DNA of 64,000 bases from CAZCPB01 sp044223975 (GCA_044223975.1 JBGALI010000009.1:1-64000); one strand, 5' to 3'; positions 45,781-55,067 are shown, counted from the stretch's first letter. The notes: a model not told the origin generated them from the sequence alone. Program-made: numbers and translations.

Positions 45781-46692
45781 TTACTTGGTGACTTCGGGCT
45801 GGCGCGTCGGCGGGGCGGTGCGCTCAGGCGTGCTCCGGCCGCCGGGCAGGGGCTGCTCGAGCTTCGTGTCGCCCGACGAGAGGGAGCCGGTGGCGCGGGT
45901 CAGGTAGATCTCGACCCGGCGGTTGGCGGGCGTGTTGCCCGTGCCGCTGTTGGGGACGATCGGGCGGAACTCCCCCCAGCCAGCGGCTTCCATCTTGGCG
46001 CCTTCGACGCCCATGCCGACCAGCTCCTGGCGGACGGAGATGGCGCGGTGGCAGGAGAGGTGCATGTTGGTGGGGTGGAGCTTCTGCGTTGCAGCGCTCG
46101 GGCGCTGGCTGTCGGTGTGCCCGATGATGTGAACTTCGTAGTTCGAGGCCGAGCTGCTGTTGAGAATTTTGGCCAGGGCCATGAGGCTGGAACGAGCGGT
46201 GTCGCGGACCACGGCCGAGCCGGAATCGAAGGTGAGGTCGGCGTTGAAGCGGAGCATGCCGCGGGCTTCATCGAACGAGATCAGGTCGGGATACTGGGCC
46301 GCGAGCTGCGCGAGGGCTTCGTTGGTGGTCTGGTCCAGCGGGCCGAAGGCAAAGTCCTTCATGCGGCCTTCGAGGTCCTTGATGGACATGCCCGCCGCGT
46401 CGAGGGCCGCGCGCATCTGGGCGTTCTGCGACTCAAGTTCACGCTGAGCGGCTTCCGCACGGAGCAATTGGTTGCGCATGAGGTCGGCGGCGGCACGCGC
46501 CTCGTCGCGTTCGCGCTCGGCGAGCGTCTTACCGTTCAGGGCACCGCGAGCGGTTTCGGAGGTGCGGTCATATTCCTCCTGGCTGACGCAGCCGACGAGC
46601 CCGAGGGAGGGCGCGGCAACCAGCGCAAGAACCGCGGCAGCGCGGCACAATGTGGACACGGTGAACCGATGGGCATGGACGGGGAACGTCAT
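45781..46692 (-). CDS. OmpA-family (Pal-like) peptidoglycan-binding lipoprotein
   Basis: Envelope lipoprotein of 303 residues. A signal with lipobox LGLVGC is followed by a coiled coil of about 80 residues (TLAERERDEARAAADLMRNQLL) and then an OmpA domain: FDSGSAVVRDTARSSLMALA, IIGHTDSQRP, CHRAISVRQELVGMGV, EAAGWGEFRP and NRRVEIYL, which carries the diaminopimelate-binding Asp and Arg. A Pro/Thr-rich tail ends it. It would tether the outer membrane to peptidoglycan. ATG at 46692 (MTFPVHAHRF) gives a proper signal peptide. The lipoprotein-coiled coil-OmpA layout recalls Pal and planctomycete OmpA-like proteins. Confidence 0.9.
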   Translation of the reverse strand: MTFPVHAHRFTVSTLCRAAAVLALVAAPSLGLVGCVSQEEYDRTSETARGALNGKTLAERERDEARAAADLMRNQLLRAEAAQRELESQNAQMRAALDAAGMSIKDLEGRMKDFAFGPLDQTTNEALAQLAAQYPDLISFDEARGMLRFNADLTFDSGSAVVRDTARSSLMALAKILNSSSASNYEVHIIGHTDSQRPSAATQKLHPTNMHLSCHRAISVRQELVGMGVEGAKMEAAGWGEFRPIVPNSGTGNTPANRRVEIYLTRATGSLSSGDTKLEQPLPGGRSTPERTAPPTRQPEVTK

Positions 46693-47011
46693 GGCGAGAC
46701 TCCGTTCTGCGCCGCGCTCCGCGGCGGTGAGGCGGCAGTGTACCTCGTGCCGGGGCGGTCGGGTACCCGATCCGCGAGGCCGGGGGCAGATTGTTATCGA
46801 CCACCGGCGGTCCCGGGGAACAATCTGGGAGGGCAGGATCAGGGCCGCCAGGGGCAGCAAGCCCCTGTCAATTGGGGCTTTGAACCGAGCCGGCACGGGG
46901 CCGCTTTGCGGTGACGAGCGAGACCTTCCCTATTGTTGGGCGACGTACGGCGGTCGATCTCCAGCTTCCGACGGGGCTTGCCCGATCGTCACCGGAGAGT
47001 GCCGCACCGCC
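46693..47011. promoter_or_regulatory. Divergent promoter region with a long-spaced inverted repeat
   Basis: No gene is seen in these 319 bases between divergent starts. CAGATTGTT (46787-46795) and AACAATCTG (46819-46827) are perfect 9-bp inverted arms 23 bases apart, with a GACC...GGTC pair inside. They could form a looped hairpin or two half-sites for one regulator. They lie about 95 bases from the OmpA-like start and 185 bases from the amidohydrolase start. No consensus promoter was convincing. Confidence 0.35.
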
Positions 47012-48415
47012 ATGCCCGCCCCTTCGCCGCCACGCTCCATCCTCCCCCCCCTTTCCCCACGACCTACCCGGTTGCTGCTGACCGCGGCCGGGGTGGTGGA
47101 TGCCGCCGGCTCAGCATCAAGCCCAGGAGCTTTGCTGCTTGATGTATCTGAAGGCGCGGGGCCCGGCCGGCCCGTGCCTGAGGGCTGCTTGCGAGCCAAC
47201 GGAACGGTGCTGGCAATCGGAACTCCAACGGAGGTTGCCGACCACCCGCTGGCGGCAGGCGCGACGTCTGCGCTATTCCCCGATTCGGTGTTGATCCCGG
47301 GCCTGGTCAACGCCCATACCCATCTGGACCTGACCCACATCGGTCCGCGGCCGTTCAAAGCAGACGCCGGGTTCATGGGATGGATCGATGAAATCAGGCG
47401 ATCGCGGGCGGCAGAGCCCGGCGCGATCCGGGCGGCCGTGACACGAGGGATCGAACTTTCGCTCGCAGGCGGTGTCGTTGCGGTGGGGGATATCGCTGGA
47501 GCACCTCAGGGTGTACCTTCATTGGAGCCGTGGCAAGCGATCCGTGACTCGGCCCTGCAGGGGGTGTCGTTCCTGGAGTTCTTTGCGATTGGCAAGGGTG
47601 AAGAGCGCGGCAGGGAACGAACCGCAGCGACCTTGGACTCAGAGGAGATTGAGGCGGCATCGGGGGTTCGCTTTGGCCTTCAGCCTCACGCTCCAAACAC
47701 CGTGTCGGCCGAGTCGTACGCGTGGGCATGCAGGCGGGCGCGCTCGCATGGGCTGCCGCTGGCGACCCACCTGGCAGAGACGTTGGAGGAGCGGGAGTTC
47801 GTCGGGCGCGGGCGAGGGATGCAGCGCGACCTCCTGGAGCGGCTGGGACTGTGGGACGACCGCGCTGCCGCGGCGGTCGGGCACGGGCACTCTCCAGTAC
47901 GGCACCTGCGGCCGGTGCTGGAGCAGAATCGATTCCTGCTGGCCCACGTCAACGACGCGTCCAACGAAGACCTTGCAATCTTGGCGGGCACGGGTCAGAG
48001 CGTCGCGTACTGCCCGCGTGCATCGGAGTACTTCGGCAACCCCGCGAGGCTCGGGCCCCACAGGTACCGCGAGATGCTCGAGCGCGGGATCACCGTGGCG
48101 CTGGGTACTGATTCGATCGTGAACCTGCCGCCATCGACCGTGGCGCCGGATTCCGAAGGCGTGAGCGTGCTGGACGAGATGCGGATGCTCTGGGCAAGGG
48201 ACGGAATCGATCCGCTCCTGCTCTTGCGCATGGCGACGATTCACGGCGCGCGGGCGCTCGGACTTAACGAGGCCTCGTTCGCATTCACGGTGGGTTCGCG
48301 CCTGGCCGGGCTCGTAGCGGTGGTGTGCCCGGGGAGCGGGGGAGCGGGATGGAATCCCGCGGCGGCGATTCTGGCGAGCGGCGCGCGCCCCCGCCTTCTG
48401 CTGATGGGGGAGTAG
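47012..48415 (+). CDS. Amidohydrolase of the aminodeoxyfutalosine/chlorohydrolase family
   Basis: Cytoplasmic metal-dependent deaminase of 467 residues. Motifs are LIPGLVNAHTHLDLTH (metal histidines), HLAETLEEREFV (third His and Glu), LAHVNDASNEDLAIL (His) and TVALGTDSIVNLPP (Asp). The order fits the AtzA/TrzN/MqnX branch. In menaquinone-using planctomycetes a 6-amino-6-deoxyfutalosine deaminase (mqnX) of this branch is expected, and this cluster uses menaquinol, so that is a reasonable guess; an S-adenosylhomocysteine/adenosine deaminase is the main alternative. ATG at 47012 is uncertain, since the first 20 residues are Pro-rich and not conserved in the family. Confidence 0.8.
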   Translation: MPAPSPPRSILPPLSPRPTRLLLTAAGVVDAAGSASSPGALLLDVSEGAGPGRPVPEGCLRANGTVLAIGTPTEVADHPLAAGATSALFPDSVLIPGLVNAHTHLDLTHIGPRPFKADAGFMGWIDEIRRSRAAEPGAIRAAVTRGIELSLAGGVVAVGDIAGAPQGVPSLEPWQAIRDSALQGVSFLEFFAIGKGEERGRERTAATLDSEEIEAASGVRFGLQPHAPNTVSAESYAWACRRARSHGLPLATHLAETLEEREFVGRGRGMQRDLLERLGLWDDRAAAAVGHGHSPVRHLRPVLEQNRFLLAHVNDASNEDLAILAGTGQSVAYCPRASEYFGNPARLGPHRYREMLERGITVALGTDSIVNLPPSTVAPDSEGVSVLDEMRMLWARDGIDPLLLLRMATIHGARALGLNEASFAFTVGSRLAGLVAVVCPGSGGAGWNPAAAILASGARPRLLLMGE

Positions 48416-48502
48416 CCTGGATTCAACGGGTTTCCCGGGTGGCCGGCGCGGCGCCGGTTCTAGACTTCACGGTTCGCCGGAGTTCCGCTTGGGAGTTCAT
48501 GG

Positions 48503-49516
48503 ATGAGATCGATGCGAAAGCCGTCGTGCCCCCTGCCGCGGACCGTGCTTGGCACGGCGATCTTGGGGTTGCTGTGCGCGTGCGAAGAAGCGGGCATCCG
48601 AAGCTACCGCGCCCCGAAGCAGCAGGCGCGAGCGACACATGCCGAATCACTGTCGGTCGTCTGGACGACTCCGCAGGGGTGGGAATCGGTGTCGAGTGAT
48701 CAGCCGATGCGGCTGGCGACGTTTCTCCCGGGGGCCGGGCTTCCCGAGGTGAGCGTTACCGCCTTCCCGGGCGACTCGGGGGGGATGCTCGCGAACATCA
48801 ACCGCTGGCGCAATCAGCTTGGGCTGGGACCCATCGATGAGGCGGAGCTCCTTCGCACCGTCGAGATGGGGACGGTCGAGGGCGTCAAGGTGGGCACGGT
48901 GGACATTGCCGGCGCCAACGGGCAGCAGATGCTGGGCGCCGTCATCGTTCCGGGCGACGGCAAGACGTGGTTCGTGAAGGCGACGGGCGCGCCGGACGTG
49001 ATCGCCACACTCAAGCCGGTTTTCCGCGCGTTTGCGCTTTCCTTCAGGCTCAAGGGCGGGGCGGTGGCCGCAGAGCCCGAGGCCGGCGGCGAAGTGCACG
49101 ACCGCCTCGCGCACTGGACGGCGCCCTCGCACTGGCGGGCGGACCCTTCGGCGTCGTCGATGGTTGCCGCGGCCTACGACGCGTCCAACGCGGACGGGGG
49201 GGCTCGGATCACCGCGACGGTCCTGCTGAATGACGGTGGCGGGCTGCTCGCGAACATCAACCGCTGGCGCGAGCAGATCGGCCTGCCGCCGTTCGAGAAA
49301 CTCGAGCAGCAGCCGAAGACGGACTTGGGTCGGGGGAACCTGATGGTGGACCTGACGGCGGCGGACGGCGTCCGACGGATCATGGCTGCGATCGTGACCT
49401 CGCAAGGCGAGACGTGGTTCTTCAAGATCACCGGATCGGTCAAGGGGATCGAGGCCGAACGGTCGATGTTCGAGAAGCTCGTCCGGAACGTGGGGCTGGG
49501 GGAGCAGACACCATGA
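48503..49516 (+). CDS. Lipoprotein with an internal tandem duplication, coupled to resB
   Basis: A 337-residue protein with a lipoprotein-like signal (LGLLCAC, Cys at 25/27). It contains two copies of one module, at about residues 54-179 and 204-331. Aligned landmarks are LANINRWRNQLGL (96-108) against LANINRWREQIGL (249-261), MLGAVIVPGDGKTWFVKATG against IMAAIVTSQGETWFFKITG, and TP.GW against AP.HW. I do not recognise the family. Its stop overlaps the resB start (ATGA at 49513-49516), so it is made together with the cytochrome c assembly proteins and may assist them. ATG at 48503 follows GGGAG by 7 bases. Confidence 0.7.
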   Translation: MRSMRKPSCPLPRTVLGTAILGLLCACEEAGIRSYRAPKQQARATHAESLSVVWTTPQGWESVSSDQPMRLATFLPGAGLPEVSVTAFPGDSGGMLANINRWRNQLGLGPIDEAELLRTVEMGTVEGVKVGTVDIAGANGQQMLGAVIVPGDGKTWFVKATGAPDVIATLKPVFRAFALSFRLKGGAVAAEPEAGGEVHDRLAHWTAPSHWRADPSASSMVAAAYDASNADGGARITATVLLNDGGGLLANINRWREQIGLPPFEKLEQQPKTDLGRGNLMVDLTAADGVRRIMAAIVTSQGETWFFKITGSVKGIEAERSMFEKLVRNVGLGEQTP

Positions 49517-50697
49517 TGAAATCGATCGAGCGACCCCTGAAGGCGATCGCCTCCCTCCGGCTCACGGTCGTGCTGTTCGCGTGCGCGATGTTCCTGATCC
49601 TGGCGGGAACGCTGGCGCAGGTGCACGAGGGGATCTGGACCGTCGTTGACCGCTACTTCCGGTCGCTGGTGGTCCGGATTGAACTGCAGATCTTCGTGCC
49701 CAGCGATATCGCGCGCGTGCCAGGGGCGATCCTGTTTCCCGGCGGCTTCCTGATCGCCGGCGTGCTACTGGTTAACCTCCTGGCGGCCCACGCAATCCGG
49801 TTCAAGTTCAGCGTGCGCCGCCTGGGGATCATCCTTACACACCTGGGTGTAATCCTGCTCCTGGTCGGGGAGTTCGTCACGGGTCTGGCCGCCCAGGAAG
49901 GGAACATGTCGATCGATGAGGGCGGGTCGTCCAACTACGTCGAGGACATCCGCTCGGCTGAGCTCGCGGTGATTGATCCTTCCGACCCCAAGGATGACCT
50001 CGTCGTGGTCGTGCCCGATCGGGAACTGGCCAGGGCGCGGGAACCGATCTCGACGGGGTTGTTGCCGTTCCAAGTCCGTGTAGATCAGTGGATGCCCAAT
50101 TCGCAGCTGTTGGGCCCGGCCCAGGCTCCGGCGGAGCTCAAGGGCAAAGCGGACTCGGGGTTTGGAACATCCGTCTTTGCGGTGCCCGCGCCGCGGGCAA
50201 CGGGCGTGGATGGACAGGCCACCGACGTGCCCTCGGCGTACGTGACGCTCCTCAAGAACGGGCAGAGGATGGGGTCGTACCTCGTCTCCGTGTACCTCGA
50301 CGAGCCCCAGCCGGTCGTGGTGGACGGGAAGCCGTACGACCTGCGCCTCCGGTTCAAGCGCACGTACAAGCCGTACACGCTGCACCTGCTCGATTTCAAG
50401 CACGACAAGTTCGTCGGCACCGAGATCGCCAGGAACTTCTCGAGCAAAGTCCGCCTCGTGGACCCCACGCGCCAGGTGGACCGCGAGGTGCTGATCCACA
50501 TGAACAGCCCCCTGCGGTACGCGGGCGAGACGTTCTACCAGGCTTCCTTCAAAGAGAACGACTCGGGGACGGTCCTGCAGGTCGTGCGCAACCCGGGGTG
50601 GCTCCTGCCGTACGTATCGTGCGGCATGGTCGGCGTCGGGATGCTGTTTCACTTCGTGATGAGGCTGGCCCCGGCCGTTCGGAGACGCACCGCATGA
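49513..50697 (+). CDS. resB: Cytochrome c biogenesis protein ResB/Ccs1
   Basis: Membrane protein of 394 residues of the system II c-type cytochrome assembly pathway, which together with CcsA carries heme outward and attaches it to CxxCH motifs. Three helices lie near the N-terminus (LRLTVVLFACAMFLILAGTLAQ, then FPGGFLIAGVLLVNLLAAH, and GIILTHLGVILLLVGEFV), then a large periplasmic domain with IHMNSPLRYAGETFYQASF (key part PLRYAGETFYQASF), and a final helix near residue 370. ATG at 49513 is preceded by GGAG. It serves ActA, ActE and CoxB in this window. Confidence 0.9.
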   Translation: MMKSIERPLKAIASLRLTVVLFACAMFLILAGTLAQVHEGIWTVVDRYFRSLVVRIELQIFVPSDIARVPGAILFPGGFLIAGVLLVNLLAAHAIRFKFSVRRLGIILTHLGVILLLVGEFVTGLAAQEGNMSIDEGGSSNYVEDIRSAELAVIDPSDPKDDLVVVVPDRELARAREPISTGLLPFQVRVDQWMPNSQLLGPAQAPAELKGKADSGFGTSVFAVPAPRATGVDGQATDVPSAYVTLLKNGQRMGSYLVSVYLDEPQPVVVDGKPYDLRLRFKRTYKPYTLHLLDFKHDKFVGTEIARNFSSKVRLVDPTRQVDREVLIHMNSPLRYAGETFYQASFKENDSGTVLQVVRNPGWLLPYVSCGMVGVGMLFHFVMRLAPAVRRRTA

Positions 50698-52439
50698 ACA
50701 TGTTGCAACGCATCGTTCCGTGGATCGCGGCGATCCTGTCGCTGGCGTACCTGGGCGGGGGTCTGCTCTCCGCGAAGCAGCGCGGCCCGATGGACCTGGC
50801 CGCGTTCGGCCGCATCCCGGTCTCTGCCGAGGGCCGCACCAAGCCGCTGGACAGCTTCGCCCGCAGCAGCATGATGGTCATGAGCGGCCGCCAGACGATG
50901 ACGGTCGACGGCGTCCAGCGCCCCGCGATCGAGTGGCTGGCCGAGGCCCTGGCGCGCCCCGAGCGTGCGGCGGAGCGGCAGGTGTTTCGAATTGATCACC
51001 CGGACGTGGTCACGCTGCTGGGCCTGAGCGACGGTGAGCGCAAGCGATTCAGCTTCCGCGAAGTCAGCGCCAAGCTGGACGAGATCTCGCGCCAGGCGAT
51101 GCTGGCTCAGCGCACTCCCTCGAAGCAGCAGGACCCGTTTCAGCGGCAGGTGGTGGACCTGCAGCAGCGGCTGATCCACTACGTGCAGGTCAGCCAAATG
51201 GAAGCGCCGTACGCGGTGGCGCCGCTCGCGCCCGGATCGGAGTGGATGCCGATCTCCGCCGCGCTGGGCAAGCCGTCGGAGGCCTCGAACGCTTCGATCG
51301 AAGCGTTCCGGGGGATCCTCACGGCGTACTCCCGGGACGACTCCGGCGCGTTCAACCAGGAGGTTGCGTCGTATCTGTCGCTCGTCGGCGAGCGCCTGCC
51401 CGAGGAGACCCGGCGCGCAGGCTATGAGGTGGCGTTCAATCGCTTCGAGCCGTTCTACCGGGCATCGGTGCTGTACGTGATGGCGTTCCTGCTTGCGGGC
51501 GCCGGTTTCATCATGGGATGCCTGTCGCGCAGCGGGTGGGCGGCGGCGCTCGGGCGTGCGGCGATCGCCGTGCTGGTGGTCACGCTGGTCGTCCACACCT
51601 TCGGGATCGTGTCGCGGATCTACCTGCAGGGTCGGCCGCCGGTGACCAACCTGTACTCATCGGCCGTCTTCATCGGTTGGATCTGCGTGCTGCTCGGGCT
51701 GGCGATCGAGTGGTTCTTCCGTTCGGGGCTGGGCAGCCTCGTGGCGTCGGTGATCGGCTTTGCGACGCTCGTGGTCGCGCACAACCTCAGCAACACCGGC
51801 GACACGATGGAGATGATGCAGGCCGTGCTGGACACGAACTTCTGGCTCGCCACGCACGTCGTCGTGGTCACGATCGGGTACTCCGCGACGTTCCTCGCGG
51901 GCTTCCTGGGCGTGGCGTACATCCTGCTGGGGGTGTTCACCACGCTCCTGCGCGGCGACTTGGGCAAGAGCCTTCCCAAGACGATCTACGGAGTGATCTG
52001 CTTCGCATCACTCGCCAGTTTCGTCGGGACCGTGCTGGGGGGCATCTGGGCCGACCAGTCTTGGGGTCGATTCTGGGGCTGGGATCCCAAGGAGAACGGT
52101 GCCGCGCTCATCGTCCTCATGAACCTTCTGATCCTCCACGCCCGGTGGGGCGGCATGATCCGGGAGCGGGGCGTCGCGGTGCTTGCGGTCAGCGGGAACA
52201 TCGTCACCGCATGGTCATGGTTCGGAACGAACATGCTCGGCGTCGGACTGCACTCCTACGGCTTCATGGCGTCGGCGGTCTTCTGGCTCGCGGCGTTCAT
52301 CGTGCTGCAACTGGTGTTCATCGCGATCGGCCTCATTCCCATCAAGAAATGGCGCAGTGAACGGGCGCCCGCGGAACCGCCGGCCAAGGCCAAGGCCAAG
52401 GACCAAGGCCGCGTGCGCGGCGTGCCGCGGCCGACCTGA
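50694..52439 (+). CDS. ccsA: Cytochrome c biogenesis protein CcsA/ResC
   Basis: Heme-handling membrane partner of ResB, 581 residues. After one N-terminal helix comes a soluble region of about 200 residues (about 30-235) that is larger than in classical CcsA. The core of about eight helices follows, with the WWD signature WGRFWGWDPKENGA near residue 456 and conserved histidines in VVHTFGIVSRIYL, VVAHNLSNTGD, THVVVVTIGY and GLHSYGF. The start overlaps the resB stop (ATGA). The C-terminus is Lys/Ala-rich and cytoplasmic. Confidence 0.94.
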   Translation: MNMLQRIVPWIAAILSLAYLGGGLLSAKQRGPMDLAAFGRIPVSAEGRTKPLDSFARSSMMVMSGRQTMTVDGVQRPAIEWLAEALARPERAAERQVFRIDHPDVVTLLGLSDGERKRFSFREVSAKLDEISRQAMLAQRTPSKQQDPFQRQVVDLQQRLIHYVQVSQMEAPYAVAPLAPGSEWMPISAALGKPSEASNASIEAFRGILTAYSRDDSGAFNQEVASYLSLVGERLPEETRRAGYEVAFNRFEPFYRASVLYVMAFLLAGAGFIMGCLSRSGWAAALGRAAIAVLVVTLVVHTFGIVSRIYLQGRPPVTNLYSSAVFIGWICVLLGLAIEWFFRSGLGSLVASVIGFATLVVAHNLSNTGDTMEMMQAVLDTNFWLATHVVVVTIGYSATFLAGFLGVAYILLGVFTTLLRGDLGKSLPKTIYGVICFASLASFVGTVLGGIWADQSWGRFWGWDPKENGAALIVLMNLLILHARWGGMIRERGVAVLAVSGNIVTAWSWFGTNMLGVGLHSYGFMASAVFWLAAFIVLQLVFIAIGLIPIKKWRSERAPAEPPAKAKAKDQGRVRGVPRPT

Positions 52440-52463
52440 CGCAAGTGGGGCGGGCTTTGTCGC

Positions 52464-53204
52464 ATGGGCACCCCACGATGTAAAACCCGCGCAGCCGGCG
52501 TGAACCGACCGCGCCGCGCGCTCCCGCGCCGGTTCTTTGCCGTCGACGCGGCGTCTTTGGCGCGCTCGCTGCTGGGGCAGCGGCTGGTCCGCGAGCTCGC
52601 AGACGGGACGCGGCTGGCCGGCGCCATCGTGGAGACCGAGGCGTACATGGGCGTGCCCGACCGGGCCTCACACGCCTTCGGCGGCCGACGAACACCGCGC
52701 AACGAAGCGATGTACGCCGAGCCAGGCACGGCGTACGTGTATTTCACCTACGGCATGCATTTCTGCGTGAACGTGGTGTGCGGCGCCACGGACGACCCGC
52801 AGGCGGTGCTCATTCGTGCGGTCGAACCGACGGAAGGGATCGGTACACTTCGGGCCTTGCGATCCCATGGGGCTGGCCGATCAGTCCCCGACCGCGATCT
52901 CTGCCGCGGCCCGGCGCGGCTCTGCCAGGCCTTTTCGATCGACCGTGCGTTGAACGGGCACGACCTGGTGGCGGGCGATAGCTTGTGGCTGGAACCGGGG
53001 CCCGGCGTTTCCGAGAGTCTTGTACGCCGGTCGGCCAGGATTGGAGTGGCGTACGCGGGGTCTTGGGCGGCCCGGCGCCTGCGTTGGTTCGTCCGGGGGA
53101 ACCCCCATGTGAGCGGAAGAGCGAATCCTCCGCCCCGAGCGGGGCGTACCACCAATGGGTCTTCGGGCCCCGGGCGATTGTTGCCCGCAGGATCACAGTC
53201 CTAG
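52464..53204 (+). CDS. mpg: 3-methyladenine DNA glycosylase (AAG/MPG family)
   Basis: Base-excision repair enzyme of 246 residues that removes 3-methyladenine, hypoxanthine and related lesions. Conserved strings are LLGQRLVREL, AIVETEAYMGVPDRASHAFGG (catalytic Glu in VETEAYMG), RTPRNEAMYAEPGTAYVYFTYGMH (key part PGTAYVYFTYGMH), VLIRAVEPTEG, CRGPARLCQAF and RIGVAYAGSWAARRLRW. The C-terminal 35 residues after FVRGNPHVSG are Gly/Arg/Pro-rich and not part of the domain. The start may instead be GTG at 52500. It follows ccsA by 24 bases. Confidence 0.92.
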   Translation: MGTPRCKTRAAGVNRPRRALPRRFFAVDAASLARSLLGQRLVRELADGTRLAGAIVETEAYMGVPDRASHAFGGRRTPRNEAMYAEPGTAYVYFTYGMHFCVNVVCGATDDPQAVLIRAVEPTEGIGTLRALRSHGAGRSVPDRDLCRGPARLCQAFSIDRALNGHDLVAGDSLWLEPGPGVSESLVRRSARIGVAYAGSWAARRLRWFVRGNPHVSGRANPPPRAGRTTNGSSGPGRLLPAGSQS

Positions 53205-53264
53205 CATCCGCCCGCCCGATAATGGAGTTCGCGGCAGTCTGTCGCGGAAGTGGAGTCGCGAAAC

Positions 53265-53675
53265 GTGGCTGAACCGATCACCGTCGACTGGCAGAAGCTG
53301 CGTGAGCGAGCCGGCCCCTACGCGCCCGAGGCGTTCGAGTTCATCCGTCAGGGCCTGGGGCACACCGTCCGGATGGTGCACGGCGAGGGCGCGCTCAGCG
53401 ATCCTGCGCCCGACGAGAGCCGACACGTGTCGGGGCAGCAGCTTTGCCTCGGGCTGCGCGACTTTGCCATCTGCCAATACGGGATGCTCGCGCGGACGGT
53501 GCTCAACCGCTGGGGCGTGCGGCGCACGGACGACTTCGGTCGCATCGTCTTTGCGATGATCGACCTGCAGCTCATGCGGAAGACCGATCAGGATTCGATG
53601 GAAGACTTCCGCGCGGTGTACGACTTTGGCGAGGCGTTCGGGAGTGTCGAAGCCGGCGCGAGCGGACGGGCCTGA
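53265..53675 (+). CDS. Minf_1886-like conserved protein (Planctomycetes/Verrucomicrobia)
   Basis: A 136-residue soluble protein of unknown function. It matches my memory of the Minf_1886 family restricted mainly to planctomycetes and verrucomicrobia: YAPEAFEFIRQGLGHTV, HVSGQQLCLGLRDFAICQYGMLARTVLNRWGV (key part GQQLCLGLRDFAICQYG), RRTDDFGRIVFAMID and a C-terminal DSMEDFRAVYDFGEAF. It supports the lineage assignment. GTG at 53265 is preferred because GGAG lies 9 bases upstream; a GTG at 53250 is the alternative. Confidence 0.75.
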   Translation: MAEPITVDWQKLRERAGPYAPEAFEFIRQGLGHTVRMVHGEGALSDPAPDESRHVSGQQLCLGLRDFAICQYGMLARTVLNRWGVRRTDDFGRIVFAMIDLQLMRKTDQDSMEDFRAVYDFGEAFGSVEAGASGRA

Positions 53676-53756
53676 TTCGATCGCATGAAGCGCCGCCCCT
53701 GGCCTGAACAAGCTGAACAGAGCCACGGCCGTGCGCGTTTGCGGTACGCTTGAGTC

Positions 53757-55058
53757 ATGGCCAGCCCTTCGAAGCCCGACCCCGCGGCGTCCCAGTCAGA
53801 TTGGAAGCGGCTTCACCTGTGGCAGATGCAGCCGGTGCGGGATGTTCTCGTGCTCGCGGCGGTCTTCGGCGTGCTGTACCTTGGGTACGTGCTCAGCGTC
53901 GTGACAGTGCCGCTGCTGCTGGCGCTGGCGCTGGCGTACCTGTTCGAGCCGCTGGTGCGGTGGGCGACGGCATCGGGGCGGTTCTCGCGGGGCGGCGTGG
54001 CCCTGGCGATCATCGCGCTTGCGGCGGTGCTGTTCGTGGTGCCGCTGACCCTGGGCGTCGGGTTCGCCACGGTGCAGGGGGTGCGGTACGCGCAGAGGCT
54101 GGCGACCAACGTCGACGCCCTGACGCGTTCGGTCGCCAAGCCCGAGGACGCGGCGCTGCGCCAGCAACTGCCCAACGAGTCGTGGCGCCGGATCCGCGAC
54201 GGGCTGGTGCACGAGCTCGAGCCGCGCCCGGAGCCAACGGCTCCCGGCGCCGAGCCCGCGGCGACCCCTCCGGTGCGATCACTCAGCGACACGGGGGCCG
54301 CCCTGCAGTGGCTGATCGGCTGGCTGCAGAAGAACTCCGAGGCGATCGGCAAGCAGGCGATCCAGACGGGCGCCGGCGCGATCGAGGCCTTGATCCACGG
54401 GGCCACCGCGCTGGGCATGGGCGCGTTCGGCGGCCTGCTGACCGCGTTCTTTTTCTACTTCTTCTGCACCGGGTACGGCGAGGTGCTCCGGTTCTGGCGC
54501 GGGCTGATCCCCGAGAAACGCAAGGGCCGGATTCTCGACCTGCTCGAGAAGATGGACGCCGTCATCGCGGGGTTCATCCGCGGCCGGCTCATCCTGTGCG
54601 GGATCATGTGCATCTATTTCTCGCTGGGCTTCTTCCTGATCGGCTCACCCGCCTCGCTCGTGCTCGGCGTGATCGTGGGCGTGCTGGTGATCGTGCCGTA
54701 CGTGTCGGGGATCGGCGTGCCGATCGCCATGGTGTTGATGTGGTTGGACCCTTCGCCGGGCGTGCGCGGCGAGTGGTGGTGGATTGTCTTTGCACCCATG
54801 GTGATGTACGCGATCGGGCAGGCGGTGCTCGATTACGTGCTCACGCCGCTGATCCAGGGCAAGAGCATGCACATGGACATGGCCACGATTCTGTTCGTGT
54901 CGCTCGCCGGCGGTGTGCTGGCGGGGTTTTACGGGCTGCTCCTGGCCATCCCGGTCGGGGCGTGCCTGAAGATCCTGCTCAACGAGGTCTTCTGGCCGCG
55001 GTTCAGGCAGTGGGCCGAGGGCCGGGCACGCGATTTTCTGCCGATCGAGCCGGGGTGA
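53757..55058 (+). CDS. AI-2E family transporter (PerM/YhhT-like)
   Basis: Inner-membrane protein of 433 residues with about eight helices. Family marks are VVTVPLLLALALAYLFEPLV (key part PLLLALALAYLFEPLV), a soluble loop of about 110 residues after the third helix, FFFYFFCTGYGEVL, and the late RLILCGIMCIYFSLGFFLIG and YVLTPLIQGKSMHMD-ATILFVSLAGGVLAGFYGLLLAIP block (key part GGVLAGFYGLLLAIP). Members have been linked to AI-2 export, Na+/H+ exchange or permease roles; none can be chosen here. It converges with the Cys-rich secreted protein gene across a terminator. Confidence 0.88.
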   Translation: MASPSKPDPAASQSDWKRLHLWQMQPVRDVLVLAAVFGVLYLGYVLSVVTVPLLLALALAYLFEPLVRWATASGRFSRGGVALAIIALAAVLFVVPLTLGVGFATVQGVRYAQRLATNVDALTRSVAKPEDAALRQQLPNESWRRIRDGLVHELEPRPEPTAPGAEPAATPPVRSLSDTGAALQWLIGWLQKNSEAIGKQAIQTGAGAIEALIHGATALGMGAFGGLLTAFFFYFFCTGYGEVLRFWRGLIPEKRKGRILDLLEKMDAVIAGFIRGRLILCGIMCIYFSLGFFLIGSPASLVLGVIVGVLVIVPYVSGIGVPIAMVLMWLDPSPGVRGEWWWIVFAPMVMYAIGQAVLDYVLTPLIQGKSMHMDMATILFVSLAGGVLAGFYGLLLAIPVGACLKILLNEVFWPRFRQWAEGRARDFLPIEPG

Positions 55059-55067
55059 GGCGGGCAT

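Noticed and set aside
53205..53264. GTG at 53250 as the start of the Minf_1886-like gene
   Set aside because: The ribosome site is only about one base away, while GTG at 53265 has GGAG at 9 bases.
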